From the NCBI RefSeq assembly GCF_027172205.1, contig NC_070614.1:50470001-50534000 (forward strand): 64,000 nt of DNA. The letters are read 5' to 3'. Positions 9,401 through 19,183 of this stretch are shown in pieces. The notes below the pieces were generated by a model. The model did no database searches, had not been told where the DNA came from, and saw nothing but the letters and a program-made list of their open reading frames with translations. Origin of the DNA: Podarcis raffonei. Its lineage: Eukaryota > Chordata > Lepidosauria > Squamata > Lacertidae. Made by a program: the position numbers and the translations under genes. Within the stretch, counting starts at the first letter, position 1. Each line of letters begins with the position of its first letter.

Positions 9401-11410
9401 TCCAAGGATAGCTAAGTTTTCAGTAGAGGAGGAATCTGGTATCCTCTAGACGTTTCAGACTACAACTCCCATCATTCCTGACCATTGCCCATGCTGACTG
9501 GGGCTGATGGGAGATGGAGTCCAAAAAAATGGTCGAAGGACCTCATGTTTTCCAAGCCTGGTGTGGAGGGCCTCAGTTGACAAGCCTACAATCCCAGCTG
9601 AGAAAACCTCACACACCCTTGTAATCCCCATCTCCCGCAAGTCCCCTGAGAGTGGGCCAAGACTCACCTGTGCCCCTGGAGGTTTTTTCAACACAATGGT
9701 ACGAGGCAGGAATTGGGTCAGCTCATTGTTATAATCCGAATGGTAAATTCTCTAGGGGGGGAAAGCAAGTTACAAAATAAAAAAATGGCAATGTGAATTT
9801 TATTGTGGAAATCAGAAACTTATTGAGGTTCATCATAGCATACCATTGCCTAGTTTTCTGCTCCAAGAAGAATAAGAAAAATGGCTGAAGAAAAACATTT
9901 TAAGCAACTTGGATCTCTTTTAAAACCTTACAACCAGACATCAGCGCTGTAGAAGAGGGTTAGCCAACTCCCAACTCAAATCAGCTCCTACCGGTATGGA
10001 TTATATAATATATCAAAGTGATTTAACAATACAAACAGCAACAATAAAAAACATAAATAAATGATTTCATATATAAAAACGCTTTGGAATCCAGTAGATA
10101 CAGTCCCGGGGGGGGGGGGGAATCTCCATTGAGCCATCTTGTTGAAAGAGGAAGGTGGTAATAATAATTTGTTGTTGTTCTTGCTGTTATATCCCCGTAT
10201 CCCCGCCCATCTGGCTGGGTTTCCCCAGGTCTCCTGATGAGATTACCTGCAAGAGTCCCTCTGCTGCAGAGAGCAGTGATCAATTTGGGGGTATATGGGG
10301 TGAAATGATACAGTGGTGCCTCGCAAGACGAAAAGAATCCGTACCGCGAGTCTCTTCGTCTTGCGGTTTTTTCGTCTTGCGAAGCAAGCCCATTAGCGGA
10401 TTAGCGCTATTAGCGGCTTAGCGGATCAGCTGATAAGCGGCTTAACGATCAGCTGTTAAGCGGCTTAGCGGATCAGCTGTTAAGCGGCTTAGCGGATCAG
10501 CTGATAAGCAGCTTAGCGGCTTGGGAAAAAGGGGGGGAAAGGAAAAAAACCCCGCAGGAACTCGCAAGACATTTTCGTCCTGCGAAGCGAGCCCATAGGA
10601 AATTCGTTTTGCGAAGCACCTCCAAAACGGAAAACCCTTTCGTCTAGCGGGTTTTCCGTCTTGCGAGGCATTCGTCTTGCGGGGCACCACTGTATTTTAA
10701 ACTATTCTCGTCCCAAGATGTATAGCGCTTTGTACACCAGTTCCAACATCTTTAAAATAGCCTGGTAGCTGAAATAATGATATTGGAAACTGCTACATAT
10801 AATTACTAAGAAATTCAGATGGAAGAGATTTGAGGAAGTCAAATAATATGTTTATGAAGATGGATTTTAATTAATTAATTAAGTGATGATTTGTTCTATT
10901 TTATGTTCCATATTCTTTTTTTCCTTTTCTTTTTTCTATTTCTCCCCCCCCTTTATTATTGTCAATATTTTTCTTTTATTATGTCTATGTATGGAAAATA
11001 ATAAATATTATTATGAAAAACATAAAATAAACTCTTCTTCTAAAAAAACAAAAATAAAAATAAAAATAAAATAGCCTGGTAGCTAATTGGCAGCTAGGGG
11101 AATTAATTCAAAAGTGGTGTAACATGATGGAGATAGTCTGACCGGGTGAGCAGTTAAGCTGCTGGAGCCTGCACTAGCTTCCAGGACAATGCCCGAAGCA
11201 GGTCCCACAAGAAATGCACTGCAGTAGTCTATCCTGGGGGTTATCAGCGCATGGACAACAGCGGCCAGGCTTTCTTAATGACCCAGGGATCTTTTAGATA
11301 CACACCTCATGAGGAGGGATCCAGGTAGGAGGGCTCTCGTAGGGAGGCAGAAACACCACGGGATAGTCATCGTATGGGATCCGGCCACAGCCACCACCTC
11401 CAATATCCAT
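6445..11410 (-). CDS. PDZD11: PDZ domain-containing protein 11 (PISP/AIPP1), complete coding region
   Basis: Six coding exons on the minus strand: 11410-11306, 9751-9668, 9175-9119, 7925-7827, 7573-7513 and 6479-6445. All have GT/AG borders and the phases join to 146 aa (human is 140 by memory). PDZD11 is a small cytoplasmic adaptor. Its single PDZ domain (about residues 52-135) binds C-terminal ligands on plasma-membrane Ca-ATPases, ATP7A and the vitamin transporter SMVT, and it partners PLEKHA7 at junctions. Visible hallmarks are IPYDDYPVVFLP at the N-terminus, the carboxylate loop LGFNIRGGK at 64-72, and the end NYQRQKERTVH. The N-terminus carries a local GGGGC insertion relative to human. 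A 5' UTR part is at 11411-11472 with an upstream acceptor, so a noncoding first exon lies further right. The gene is head to head with KIF4A. Confidence 0.95.
6603..7088 (+). mobile_element. L1 LINE 3' end with target-site duplication
   Basis: This 5'-truncated insertion starts with the last codons of an L1 ORF2 (ELADLTGRI...DWRKFKDYLHKYC), followed by the 3' UTR and an A-rich end. It is flanked by duplications of about 21 bases containing ACAATGTTGGCATGAAGGCA (6582-6602 and 7089-7109, one mismatch). It sits in the last PDZD11 intron. Confidence 0.9.
8150..8212 (+). repeat. CR1-tail-like fragment
   Basis: It carries the CR1 3' consensus words TTGCAGGGTCCCTTCCACCT and TATGAGTCTATGGATC. It is short and in a PDZD11 intron. 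Confidence 0.5.
8213..9118. other. PDZD11 intron 3, nothing recognised
   Basis: AT-rich intron sequence between coding exons 3 and 4 with no repeat or gene that I can name. Confidence 0.5.
9440..9540. repeat. hAT-MITE-like fragment
   Basis: It contains the words ACTACAACTCCCATCATTCC and GGGCTGATGGGA, shared with the palindromic CAGG...CCTG elements described elsewhere in the window. It is degraded. Confidence 0.45.
10160..10300 (-). mobile_element. LINE 3' fragment (L2-like family with TTA-type tail)
   Basis: It shares the CCCGCCCATCTGGCTGGGTTTCC block with seven other copies in the window whose upstream parts encode an LWNALP...FK..LK..LF motif typical of the end of CR1/L2-type ORF2. Only the extreme 3' end is present. 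Confidence 0.6.
10311..10692. mobile_element. Tigger/pogo-like MITE with internal short repeats
   Basis: The terminal inverted repeats CAGTGGTGCCTCGCAAGACG and the matching ...GGGGCACCACTG are flanked by TA (10309-10310, 10693-10694). The core contains a tandem array of units of about 20 bases built from GCGGCTTAGCGGATCAGCTG. It is non-coding. A second copy is at 19562-19858. Confidence 0.8.
10771..11067 (+). mobile_element. L1 LINE 3' UTR insertion with target-site duplication
   Basis: Only the L1 3' UTR and an A-rich tail are present, resembling the 6.6-7.1 kb copy. AAAATAGCCTGGTAGCT occurs at 10754-10770 and again at 11068-11084, marking the insertion exactly. Confidence 0.88.
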
Positions 11411-11526
11411 TTTGGAGTCAGCACAGAGCTGTGAAAGCCCCAGGCGATCTTTCCGAAGATGGGATGTCAATTCTGGGGAGAAAACAGTATATGTGGCCTG
11501 TCAACATTCCTTCTTAAAGCCAAATG

Positions 11527-11785
11527 CCGTATTTTTTGCTCTATAAGACGCAACAGACCACAAGACGCACCTGGTTTTTGGAGGAAGAAAACAAGGAAAA
11601 AAATATTCTGAATCTCAGAAGCCAGAACAGCAAGAGGGATCGCTGCGCAGTGAAAGCAGCAATCCCTCTTGCTGTTCTGGCTTCTGTGATAGCTGTGCAG
11701 CCTGCATTCACTCCTTAAGACACATACACATTTCCCCTTACTTTTTAGGAGGGAAAAAGTGAGTCTTAAAGAGCAAAAAATATGG
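11527..11785. mobile_element. MITE of the CGTATTTTTCGCTCTATAAG family
   Basis: Inverted repeats CCGTATTTTTTGCTCTATAA and its complement enclose a palindromic core (AGCAAGAGGGATCGCTGCGC and its mirror). It is non-coding and 259 bp. Two other copies are at 46921-47178 and 61749-62000, both with TA-type flanks. Confidence 0.8.
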
Positions 11786-12590
11786 TATGCTTCAAGGCAG
11801 GGGAGAAATTAATGGAAAACACCCACACGCACACACACCCAAAAAGCTAGTGATTGCACAAGAGATTTGATGTCATCTATTTCCCACAAGCTGTGGTATA
11901 AATAAGAGTCTTTTTTGTTAACTGTAAGTTTGTTCTAAAGTCGTCGTCTCTTCCTCCTCTCCAAAAAAGTTTTGTGCTTTAAACTTTGCATGATTGCTTT
12001 TAAAAATCAAGTACAGTTTTCTCCCAGTTCAGAGATGTGACAGTGGGAAAAGCTATGCTTGTTGAATCCTATATCTGTCAGAATGCTATTAAAATCTGGT
12101 CTCTTTTAAACTAGCTTTGAACACATCTCTTTTTAGAACATCCTTTGGAGTTTAAATTGTCACGCAGGATAATGATGTTCATTTGTCCAGGGCTGGGTTT
12201 AATAATATTTTGCTGTTTAAATGAAACAGGTTTTCATTTCATTCCTCCTCCCCTAGCAGGAGGAGAGCTGGAGCGGGGAGATGTTTTCATGCTATTTGAA
12301 AACATATATATAAATGGCAAATACGTTTTATGTCTACTTGTTTTTTTAGCTTTATTTTATGCATATACAGATCTCGGATTAAGCAGGAGATAAAGAATGC
12401 CAAACAAAAATAAATAAAATATACATCTGCTCCCCTTTGTACACGTACACAGTACAATGAATCCATATGCCAAAGCCTCATATAGCCTATACCAGCCTTC
12501 ATTCCTCACTGCTTAACTACTGCCATGAAGTGGTGATTCTGTGAGCAAGTATCGATGGGTGGAGACCCTCAGGCAGGTTGTTAACAATTA
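11786..12590. other. PDZD11 5' intron, nothing recognised
   Basis: Mostly AT-rich sequence. Short open frames have no identifiable domain. Confidence 0.45.
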
Positions 12591-12815
12591 CAGTGGAACC
12601 TCGGGTTACATACGCTTCAGGTTACAGACTCCGCTAACCCAGAATAACGCCTCGGATTAAGAACTTTGCTTCAGGATGAGAACAGAAATCCTGCTCCGGT
12701 GGTGCGGCGGCAGCAACAGGTCCCATTAGCTAAAGTGGTGCTTCAGGTTAAGAACAGTTTCAGGTTAAGAACAGACCTCCGGAACGAATTAAGGACTTAA
12801 CCTGAGGTACCACTG
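12591..12815. mobile_element. Tigger/pogo-like MITE (CAGTGGTACCTCGGGTTA family)
   Basis: Inverted ends CAGTGGAACCTCGGGTTAC / TAACCTGAGGTACCACTG with TA duplications. The core contains repeated CTTCAGGTTAAGAAC words. About 225 bp and non-coding. Further copies are at 13796, 18029, 32866, 38299 and 46899. Confidence 0.85.
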
Positions 12816-12817
12816 TA

Positions 12818-12920
12818 GCGTCTTTCCCCGAAAGTAAGACATGCCCCCGAAAATAAGACCTAGCGCATCTTTGGGAGCAAAAATTAATATAAGACACTGT
12901 CTTATTTTCGGGGAAAGAGG
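12818..12920. mobile_element. Short MITE with CTTTCCCCGAAAATAAGAC ends
   Basis: About 100 bp with inverted ends TCTTTCCCCGAAAGTAAGAC and TCTTATTTTCGGGGAAAGA. It directly abuts the previous MITE. Confidence 0.7.
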
Positions 12921-13314
12921 GTATAAATCTTTGAGTTAACCTGCCGAGGGGAGGAGAGAACATGCCGTAGATCAGACTGCTGTTTGATGTCTGTAGCTGG
13001 TGCCAGAGAATATGCCAATAAAGCCTGACACCCATTAGGTGCCTGTGTGTGAGTTATTTGAAGCTCGGAGGGAGGACTCGGGAAAGGGACCTCCTCCTTG
13101 GAATGATGGCATAGCGGCGGATTTGAACAGGAGTTTTGGAGCTTCAGCACCCTGAGTGTGAACGGCAAGTTTAGATGGCGGAAAGTGTTCATCCATTCCA
13201 AAGAAAGATCTGTTCTTTCTCCCTGGAATTGAAGAGGAGAGGGAAGGAGACGCCCTAACATGCGCTACCCCTTACCCAATGACAGCAATGGCACTCTCAA
13301 AACTACCTCTTGAC

Positions 13315-13451
13315 CAGGCATAGGCAAACTCCGGCCCTCCAGATAATTTGGGACTACAATTCCCATCATCCCTAGCTAGCAGGCCCAGTGGTCAGGGATG
13401 ATGGGAATTGTAGTCCCAAACATCTGGAGGGCCGGAGTTTGCCTATGCCTG
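13315..13451. mobile_element. hAT-type palindromic MITE with perfect 8-bp duplication
   Basis: A 137-bp element, CAGGCATAGGCAAACTCCGG... to its near-complete mirror ...TTTGCCTATGCCTG, almost entirely a hairpin. CTCTTGAC flanks it on both sides (13307-13314, 13452-13459), the 8-bp signature of hAT transposition. Confidence 0.9.
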
Positions 13452-13795
13452 CTCTTGACGCATCTGAACCATACATTTAACGCATCGTTGCTTTTTTCTG
13501 ACAGGTCTCCTGTGTCTTTAAGAGCCATGGGGCAGGCAGACATTAAAGCGGTGAAGCATTTCCCGCAACTCCTCCATGTTGGGAGGAAACACACCTGTTG
13601 AATTTCTGCCTGTCATGCAGCTGTTGAAGGAAAAGGTGGCAGCACTATACCTGTGGCCCAGGATGCACCAGGTGAATTGCAACTCCCCAATGAGGAACAG
13701 TTGCAGCATCTGGGACTTCTTAATATTCTTTTTGTTATTTCTTTCTCTATGTATTTCTTCCCCTCCCTCCCCCGCTTTTCTGTGTTTCCATTGTA

Positions 13796-14022
13796 CAGTT
13801 GTACCTTGGGTTAAGTACTTAATTCGTTCCGCAGGTCTGTTCTTAACCTGAAACTGTTCTTAACCTGAAGCACCACTTTAGCTAACGGGGCCTCCTGCTG
13901 CTGCCGCGCTGCCGGAGCACGATTTCTGTTCTCAACCATGAAACGATGTTCTTAAACTGCGGTACAATTTCTGGGTTAGCGGAGTCTTTAACCTGAAGCG
14001 TGTGTAACCTGAGGTACCACTG
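13796..14022. mobile_element. Tigger/pogo-like MITE (CAGTGGTACCTCGGGTTA family)
   Basis: Same family as 12591-12815 in the opposite sense, with diverged left end CAGTTGTACCTTGGGTTAAG and TA flanks. Confidence 0.83.
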
Positions 14023-14034
14023 TAAACATTCGTG

Positions 14035-14260
14035 GCTTCTCCTAAAGAATCCTGGGAACTGTAGTTTGCCAAGCGTGCCAAGGAGACCTGACCCCCCCAG
14101 TCCCTTTTCAGAGCAGCCCTGGAAAGAGAGATCGACTGTTAAACTACCCTGGGAACTGTAGCTCTGTGAGGGGAAAGGGAGGGATGGGGGGGGGATCTCC
14201 TAAGGACTCGCAGCAACCTTAACAAACTACAGCTCCCAGAATCCTTTGGGGGATCCCTTT
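14035..14260. mobile_element. Inverted-repeat MITE, second hAT-like family
   Basis: AATCCTGGGAACTGTAGTTT on the left is mirrored by AACTACAGCTCCCAGAATCC on the right. Related sequence flanks the MITE at 61.7 kb. Confidence 0.55.
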
Positions 14261-14299
14261 GGATATCCCTATGGCATAAACTCCCGAACCACTATCTCA

Positions 14300-15134
14300 T
14301 TCAATGCATGTGACGAGATGACTTCACAAATTTGTGGTCAGGAAAAATCCATGCCAAATTGCTGTCTTATGAGATCTCGCCCACTGAATTGCTCAAACTG
14401 GATCTAAATGTGGCAAAAAGGTGTATAAATCAAAGGCTGGATGATGCGGAGCTATACCAAAATTTCGTAGCTGGTGGTGGAGTCTGCTCGCCGTTAAATA
14501 TCGGCATAACCCCTATCTACCGCGCTCCATCCTACTTAGCATTGCTTATGGCCGCGTCTCACCGATATGCCTTCATTAGAGCTAGGTTTAATGTCTTTCC
14601 AACAAACGTGCTGAGACATAGATTCACTAAGGGCCAAGTCCCTTCAATGTGTGCGTGTGAAATGAAAACATCTGAATCTCTACATCATGTTATGTTTATC
14701 TGCCCTTTGTACAGTTCAGCCCGTGCTAGTATACTAAACTCCATAATCCAGCCTATGGCTGACAAATCAGTAGACCTACAGCTTGCCTGGGTTCTTCAAG
14801 ATGTGGATCCTTATATTACCCTACAGGTTGCTAAATTCCTAACAGCCGTCCTCTCGTACAAGAGACGGAATGGAATGTTAGTTGATTATTGATAGTTATA
14901 AGAATTTTCTATAATGACATCAGATATTGATTTTAGTGTAGTGCCTAAAATTTTTAATCTTAATCTTAAACTTTTCTTATGAATGGCTAATATCTGTCCT
15001 TGTGAGTTGTGAACTGTGTTATACTACTTGTGGCTTGTACGTGTCCGCTGTTTTATTTGATTTGATTTGTTTTGTTGTGTTTCATGATGGGCGTAAAGCC
15101 GAATAAACATTTTTTTGATTTGATTTGATTTGGG
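14300..15134 (+). mobile_element. Non-LTR retrotransposon 3' end with GATTT tail
   Basis: An open frame of 186 aa at 14332-14892 ends in a C-terminal Cys/His segment (CACEMKTSESLHHVMFICPLY) of the kind found at the end of LINE ORF2 proteins, followed by a 3' UTR and a (GATTT)n tail at 15116-15132. The 5' part is lost and the clade (Vingi/Daphne-like or other) is not resolved. It is not a host gene. Confidence 0.75.
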
Positions 15135-15142
15135 GGAATGCA

Positions 15143-15295
15143 ATGGCTGTTCAAAGCCCTGTTTAGGGAATGTTTTAATGTGTGACATTTTAATGTCTTT
15201 TTAAACTTTGTTGGAAGCCGCCCAGAGCGGCTGGGGAAACTCAGCCAGATGGGCGGGGTACAAATAATAAATTATTATTATAAATTATTATCATC
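15143..15295 (+). mobile_element. LINE 3' fragment (L2-like, TTA tail)
   Basis: It shares GGAAGCCGCCCAGAGCGGCT and an ATTATTATTA tail with the copies at 17.7, 18.9, 26.4 and 37.0 kb. Confidence 0.7.
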
Positions 15296-15639
15296 ACAGC
15301 GCATGGTGAGGATGGGGTCTTACAGTGCAAACCTAGGGAGGTCTACTCAAGAGGTGAGCCCTACGAAGTTCCCATAGGACCTGCTCCCAGAGGATTCTCC
15401 CCACCCCTGTCCACTTACCTGGGAGTAACCCACAAGGAACTGCAGAGGCCTTACTTCCGAGTAGACATCCAGAGTGCTGCGAAATCAGGAGCGCCTCCCA
15501 AGGCCCGAACTCCCTTTGGATCCACTCCCACAGAGCTCAGCTGGGCTTACTCGAGAGTAAAGGGGCGCAGAGGCGTCCAATCCGCTCCCTGGAAGAACCG
15601 GCCTTCCTCCTGCTGCTGATCAGCTGAGCTCCAAGGAAC

Positions 15640-16110
15640 AAACACCAGCCTCCTCCTCCTCCAATCAAAGGAGGCTCCTCCCCCGCCAGCCACCCAATCA
15701 AAACAGAAGGGTATCACTACTCTACTCCTACTAGCTAGGCTCACTGTCAGTTAGCGAAGGAAGCCTGACGGTTGGTTGGGCTTCTCAGGAGGCGGGGAAA
15801 AATAAGGCACTCTAGCCTCTGAGGGAATTATGGGAGGAGTTGGGCCTGTTTTAAAACCCACCATTTTAATGGCTGCGACGCTTAATTTGTTGGAAGGCCA
15901 GGGCACACATATTTCAAATTGGGGTGGGGGAGTTAAAATGTGAGGGAACGGTATTTGTTTTTCAAGCCTTCTTTTAATTTCAACCAACTTCTCACCCCCC
16001 CCCCCCCAGAAAGGGATTGGGCCTGAGACTGCCCCTGAGGTTGCCATGGCAACGGTTGCTAGGCGCGCGGTCGCTAAGGCCTAGCACGTGACCCAACGGT
16101 CACTTCTGTG
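15640..16110. promoter_or_regulatory. Promoter-like block with paired CCAAT boxes, RFX X-box and E-box
   Basis: Two CCAAT boxes (15661-15665, 15694-15698) are 33 bp apart, a spacing favoured by NF-Y pairs. Further right is the palindromic X-box GTTGCCATGGCAAC (16040-16053) and CACGTG (16085-16090). The surroundings are moderately CpG-rich and free of repeats. It may hold the noncoding first exon or promoter of PDZD11, whose 5' UTR acceptor lies at 11473. The motifs are seen; activity is inferred. Confidence 0.45.
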
Positions 16111-16319
16111 AGGTAAAGGAGGAGAGAGGCCTGCGCCTTCTCGCTTCGTTCCCTCAGGCTGGCGCCCTCCGTTTAAAAAATAAATTAAAAAATTGATGTA
16201 AACCGTCTTGGGGGATTAACAAGGAAGGGTAGTATACAACATTAACCCATAATTGAACGAGAGAGTTCTCTCACGCATCTTTTAAGGAAAGAAGGGCTGA
16301 CAACATGCAGTCCTGATTT

Positions 16320-16500
16320 CCCAGCTCTTGCCTCACGAAAAAGAGACGCCATTTTCATCCCGGAGCTTGGAAGAACTACAATTCCCATCAGCCATAGCGA
16401 CGATGACGTGTGGGGTGGGGGTTGTCATTCCTCAGAGTCAAGGCCAATGGCTGCTTTCCGTTGTCACTTGAAGTTTAGCAGTAGGCGGGATTTGTCTTTC
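16320..16500. promoter_or_regulatory. Possible regulatory block: ZNF143-like and E2F-like motifs
   Basis: ACTACAATTCCCA at 16375-16387 matches the core of the ZNF143 site, and a GGCGGGA E2F-like word lies near 16485. Caution: the local hAT MITEs carry a similar word, so this could be transposon-derived. Confidence 0.3.
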
Positions 16501-16984
16501 CCAGTCTCACCCGCTTCACAGGATTACAGATCTATGGCCACGTTGCGCCATAAAAACAAAAACGAATCTATATTTGGGTTTCAGATAACAAACTAAACTG
16601 TGATCATGCTTTTGAGCTGCGCAGAGACTTGGGTGATGAGACCTCGGTCAACTGCATTCAACTGATTTAGCAAGAGTTTTCTTCCTTTCTCGGAAAAAAT
16701 GGACAATAACAGAAGTTGTTTTAAAGATGACTCACAAACTCTGTAAAGTCTCGGCCAAGAGATTTTATTCCCTGATCGGGTACAAGCATTACAGTAGAGA
16801 AGATATTTTTCAACTGTTAAAATCTTCTTCTTCGGCGATCGCTTGTAGCCGAGTAAGATTGTCTTCCATAAACCCCAAACCCATTCAGTTCTACCATTCG
16901 CTAACAGACTCCCGACACCTCAGATCTAAGAGAACCCGAAAACTCTCCGCAACAAGTACACCTCTTCACTCTGGCATACGTCTA

Positions 16985-17240
16985 TGCGCCGACGGTGGTG
17001 GTCTTGACGTCACCGCGCACGCTGCCTCGGCGCGTCCGTCTGCGTTATTTCCCCCCGCCTCCCCTGAGGTGCCCGGATTGGCGCGGCGGATTTGAACGTT
17101 GTAAGCTGAGGGAAAGGAGCGGCGGAGGCGGTGTCTCCGCGAGACGAGGCAGTTGGTGGGCCGGCCGGCCAGGTGACGGGGAAGGAGAAGGCCGCGCGCG
17201 AGAGGAGAAGAGGGTAACGGTCGCTTGCGTGGGGGGGGGG
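16985..17240. promoter_or_regulatory. PDZD11/KIF4A divergent promoter, CpG-rich core
   Basis: A GC- and CpG-rich stretch holds a perfect CRE (TGACGTCA, 17005-17012), an inverted CCAAT box (ATTGG, 17077-17081) and a cell-cycle CDE/CHR-like pair: CGCGG, a 4-base spacer, then TTTGAA at 17091-17096. CHR elements recruit DREAM and B-MYB/FOXM1 complexes and give late G2/M expression, which fits KIF4A. The KIF4A start should lie just downstream. A noncoding first exon may end at the GT near 17172 or 17213 and splice to 20125. PDZD11 is transcribed away to the left. Confidence 0.65.
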
Positions 17241-17667
17241 GAAGGTCCCAGGACAATGCAAAGCCCCCCCGCCCCGCTTTTAACCCTTTCGGTCCCCTTC
17301 CCCGCCTTTTTCCTTCCCCAAAGCGCGTCTTCGGGTGACGGTTGCTTTTAAATTCCCCAGTTTTCCCCTTGGGGGGGCTGTTCGCGTGGGACGCCTCTTT
17401 ATTCTTATTCTTCCCCTGGGGCGAGGTTCTCCTTCCTCTTCCTTCCTCTCCCCCCCCCACCGGCCCTGTTCGCATCCTCTCAACAACAACCCTGCGAGGG
17501 AGGCTCAGGCCGAGGGGGGGCCACCCCTAAATCGCTTCTCCTCCCCACCCCCCATCTTCGCAAGGTGCAGGGGGGTTGGGCACTTCTGCTGTCACAACAA
17601 CCCTGCGAGGGAGGCTCAGGCCAAGAGGTTGAAAGACTGTCTCAAGGTATATCTTAAAAATATATAT
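17241..17667. other. KIF4A first intron, start; no gene
   Basis: GC-rich, with long C/G runs and two copies of an AACAACCCTGCGAGGGAGGCTC-like word (near 17485 and 17598). Frames here have no identifiable product. Confidence 0.5.
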
Positions 17668-18020
17668 ATTATAATAATAATTTATTATTTATACCCCATC
17701 CATCTGGCTGGGTTTCCCCAGCCACTCTGGGCGGCCTCCAACTGAATATTAAAAACAATACAGCACCAGACTTTAAAAACCTCCCTAAAGAGGGCTGCCT
17801 TCAGTTGTCTTTTAAAAGTAAAATAGTTGTTTATTGCCTTGACATCTGCTGGGAGGGCGTTCCACAGCGCAGGCGCCACTACCAAGAAGGCCTTCTGCCT
17901 GGTTCCCTGTAATCTTACTTCTCGCAATGAGAGAACCGCCAGAAGGCCCTCGGCGCTGGATCTCAGTGTCCGGGCTGAAAGAGGAGGGTGGAGACGCTCC
18001 TTCAGGTATACAGGACCGGA
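17668..18020 (-). mobile_element. LINE 3' end (L2-like, TTA tail)
   Basis: The minus strand encodes [19 protein letters not shown] and FTFKRQLKAALF, the conserved end of an L2/CR1-type ORF2, then a 3' UTR and an AATAATAA tail. Confidence 0.8.
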
Positions 18021-18028
18021 GGCCGGTA

Positions 18029-18246
18029 TAGTGGTACCTTGGGTTACATACACTTCAGGTTACAGACTCTGCTTACCCAGAAAGAGTGCTTCAGGTTAAG
18101 AACTTTGCTTTAGGATGAGAACAGAAATCGTGCGGTGGTGGCGGCTGGAGGCGCCATTAGCTAAAGTGGTGCTTCAGGTTAAGAACAGTTTCAGGTTAAG
18201 AACGGACCTCCGGAACTAATTAAGTACATAACCAGAGGTACCACTG
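18029..18246. mobile_element. Tigger/pogo-like MITE (CAGTGGTACCTCGGGTTA family)
   Basis: About 218 bp with inverted ends and TA flanks, inserted at the edge of the preceding LINE. Confidence 0.82.
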
Positions 18247-18248
18247 TA

Positions 18249-18545
18249 GTATAAACACCGACAATTGGGAAACACTTTACTGCGAGCGCTCCAATGGGAG
18301 AACAGCCTTTACCAAAGCTGTCCTGGGCTTTGAAGACACTCGAACTCAGGACGCAAGGGAGAAATGTACCAAGAGGAAGGCATGGGTGGTAAACTCTCAC
18401 CGTGATCGACTCCCACCTGGAAACCAATGTCCCCATTGTGGAAGGACGTGTGGATCCAGAATTGGCCTCCACAGTCACTTGTGGACTCATTGTCAAAACC
18501 GTGTTTATGGAAGACAATCTTACTCAGCTACGAGTGATCGCCAAA
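18249..18545 (+). mobile_element. LINE ORF2 C-terminal remnant with Cys/His motif
   Basis: It encodes HRDRLPPGNQCPHCGRTCGSR and a continuing SH..TH segment, a zinc-finger-like end seen in RTE-type and related LINE proteins. A second copy is at 52940-53450. Confidence 0.6.
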
Positions 18546-18754
18546 GAGAGAGAAGACCCCTGCCCGCTTCTCCTCGCCCCCCACCTTCGCACTAAGCGAG
18601 CGGGGTTGGACACTTGTGTGGCACAACCCCCCTGCGAGGGAGGCTTTGGCGGCTGTCCTGCTCCCCTCCCCCTGTGATGTCCTCTAAGTGAGCTTCAAGG
18701 CTGGATTGTGTATGGGGGGGCGGTTGGAGTTGAGCACTTCTACTGACTCACCTT

Positions 18755-18870
18755 CTTTTAAGCAGAGGTTGGATGGCCACCTGCTGTGGATGCTTTAGTT
18801 GAGATTCCTGCATTGCACGGGGTTGGGCTAGATGACCCTTAGGGACCCCTTCCAAACCTACCATTCTTCA
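18755..18870 (+). mobile_element. CR1 LINE 3' end
   Basis: It contains AAGCAGAGGTTGGATGGCCA and GGGTTGGGCTAGATGACCC followed by the CR1 end region. Confidence 0.8.
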
Positions 18871-19180
18871 GCCCGGAGGTCCAGCTCTGACGGCCTTCCG
18901 GCGGTTCCCTCACTGCAAGAAGGAATGTTACAGGGAACCAGGTAGAGGGCCTTCTCGGTGGTGGTGCCCGCCCTGTGGAACACCCTCCCATCAGATGTCA
19001 AAGAATTAAACAACTATCTGACTTTTAGAAGGCATCTGAAGGCAGCCCTGTTTAGGGAAGCTTTTAATATTTGATGAATTAGTGTAGTTTAATATTTTGT
19101 TGGAAGCCGCCCAGAGTGGCTGCGGAAACCGAGCCAGATGGGCAGGGTATAAATAATAAATTATTGTTGTTGTTATTATA
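18871..19180 (+). mobile_element. LINE 3' end (L2-like, TTA tail)
   Basis: It carries the VVVPALWNTLPSDVKELNN-type coding end, the GAAGCCGCCCAGAGTGGCT block, and a TTATTGTTGTTGTTATTATA tail. Confidence 0.8.
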
Positions 19181-19183
19181 CTA

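Noticed and set aside
10380-10515. Regular short repeats as a CRISPR array
   Set aside because: This is vertebrate DNA, the units have no unique spacers, and they sit inside a MITE.
12930-13290. An LTR-like fossil suggested by a CAATAAAGCCTG word
   Set aside because: A single poly(A)-like word without paired ends or coding remnants is too little to call a family.
14332-14892. A 186-aa frame as a possible host gene
   Set aside because: Its Cys/His C-terminus, the 3' UTR and the GATTT tail mark it as a LINE end.
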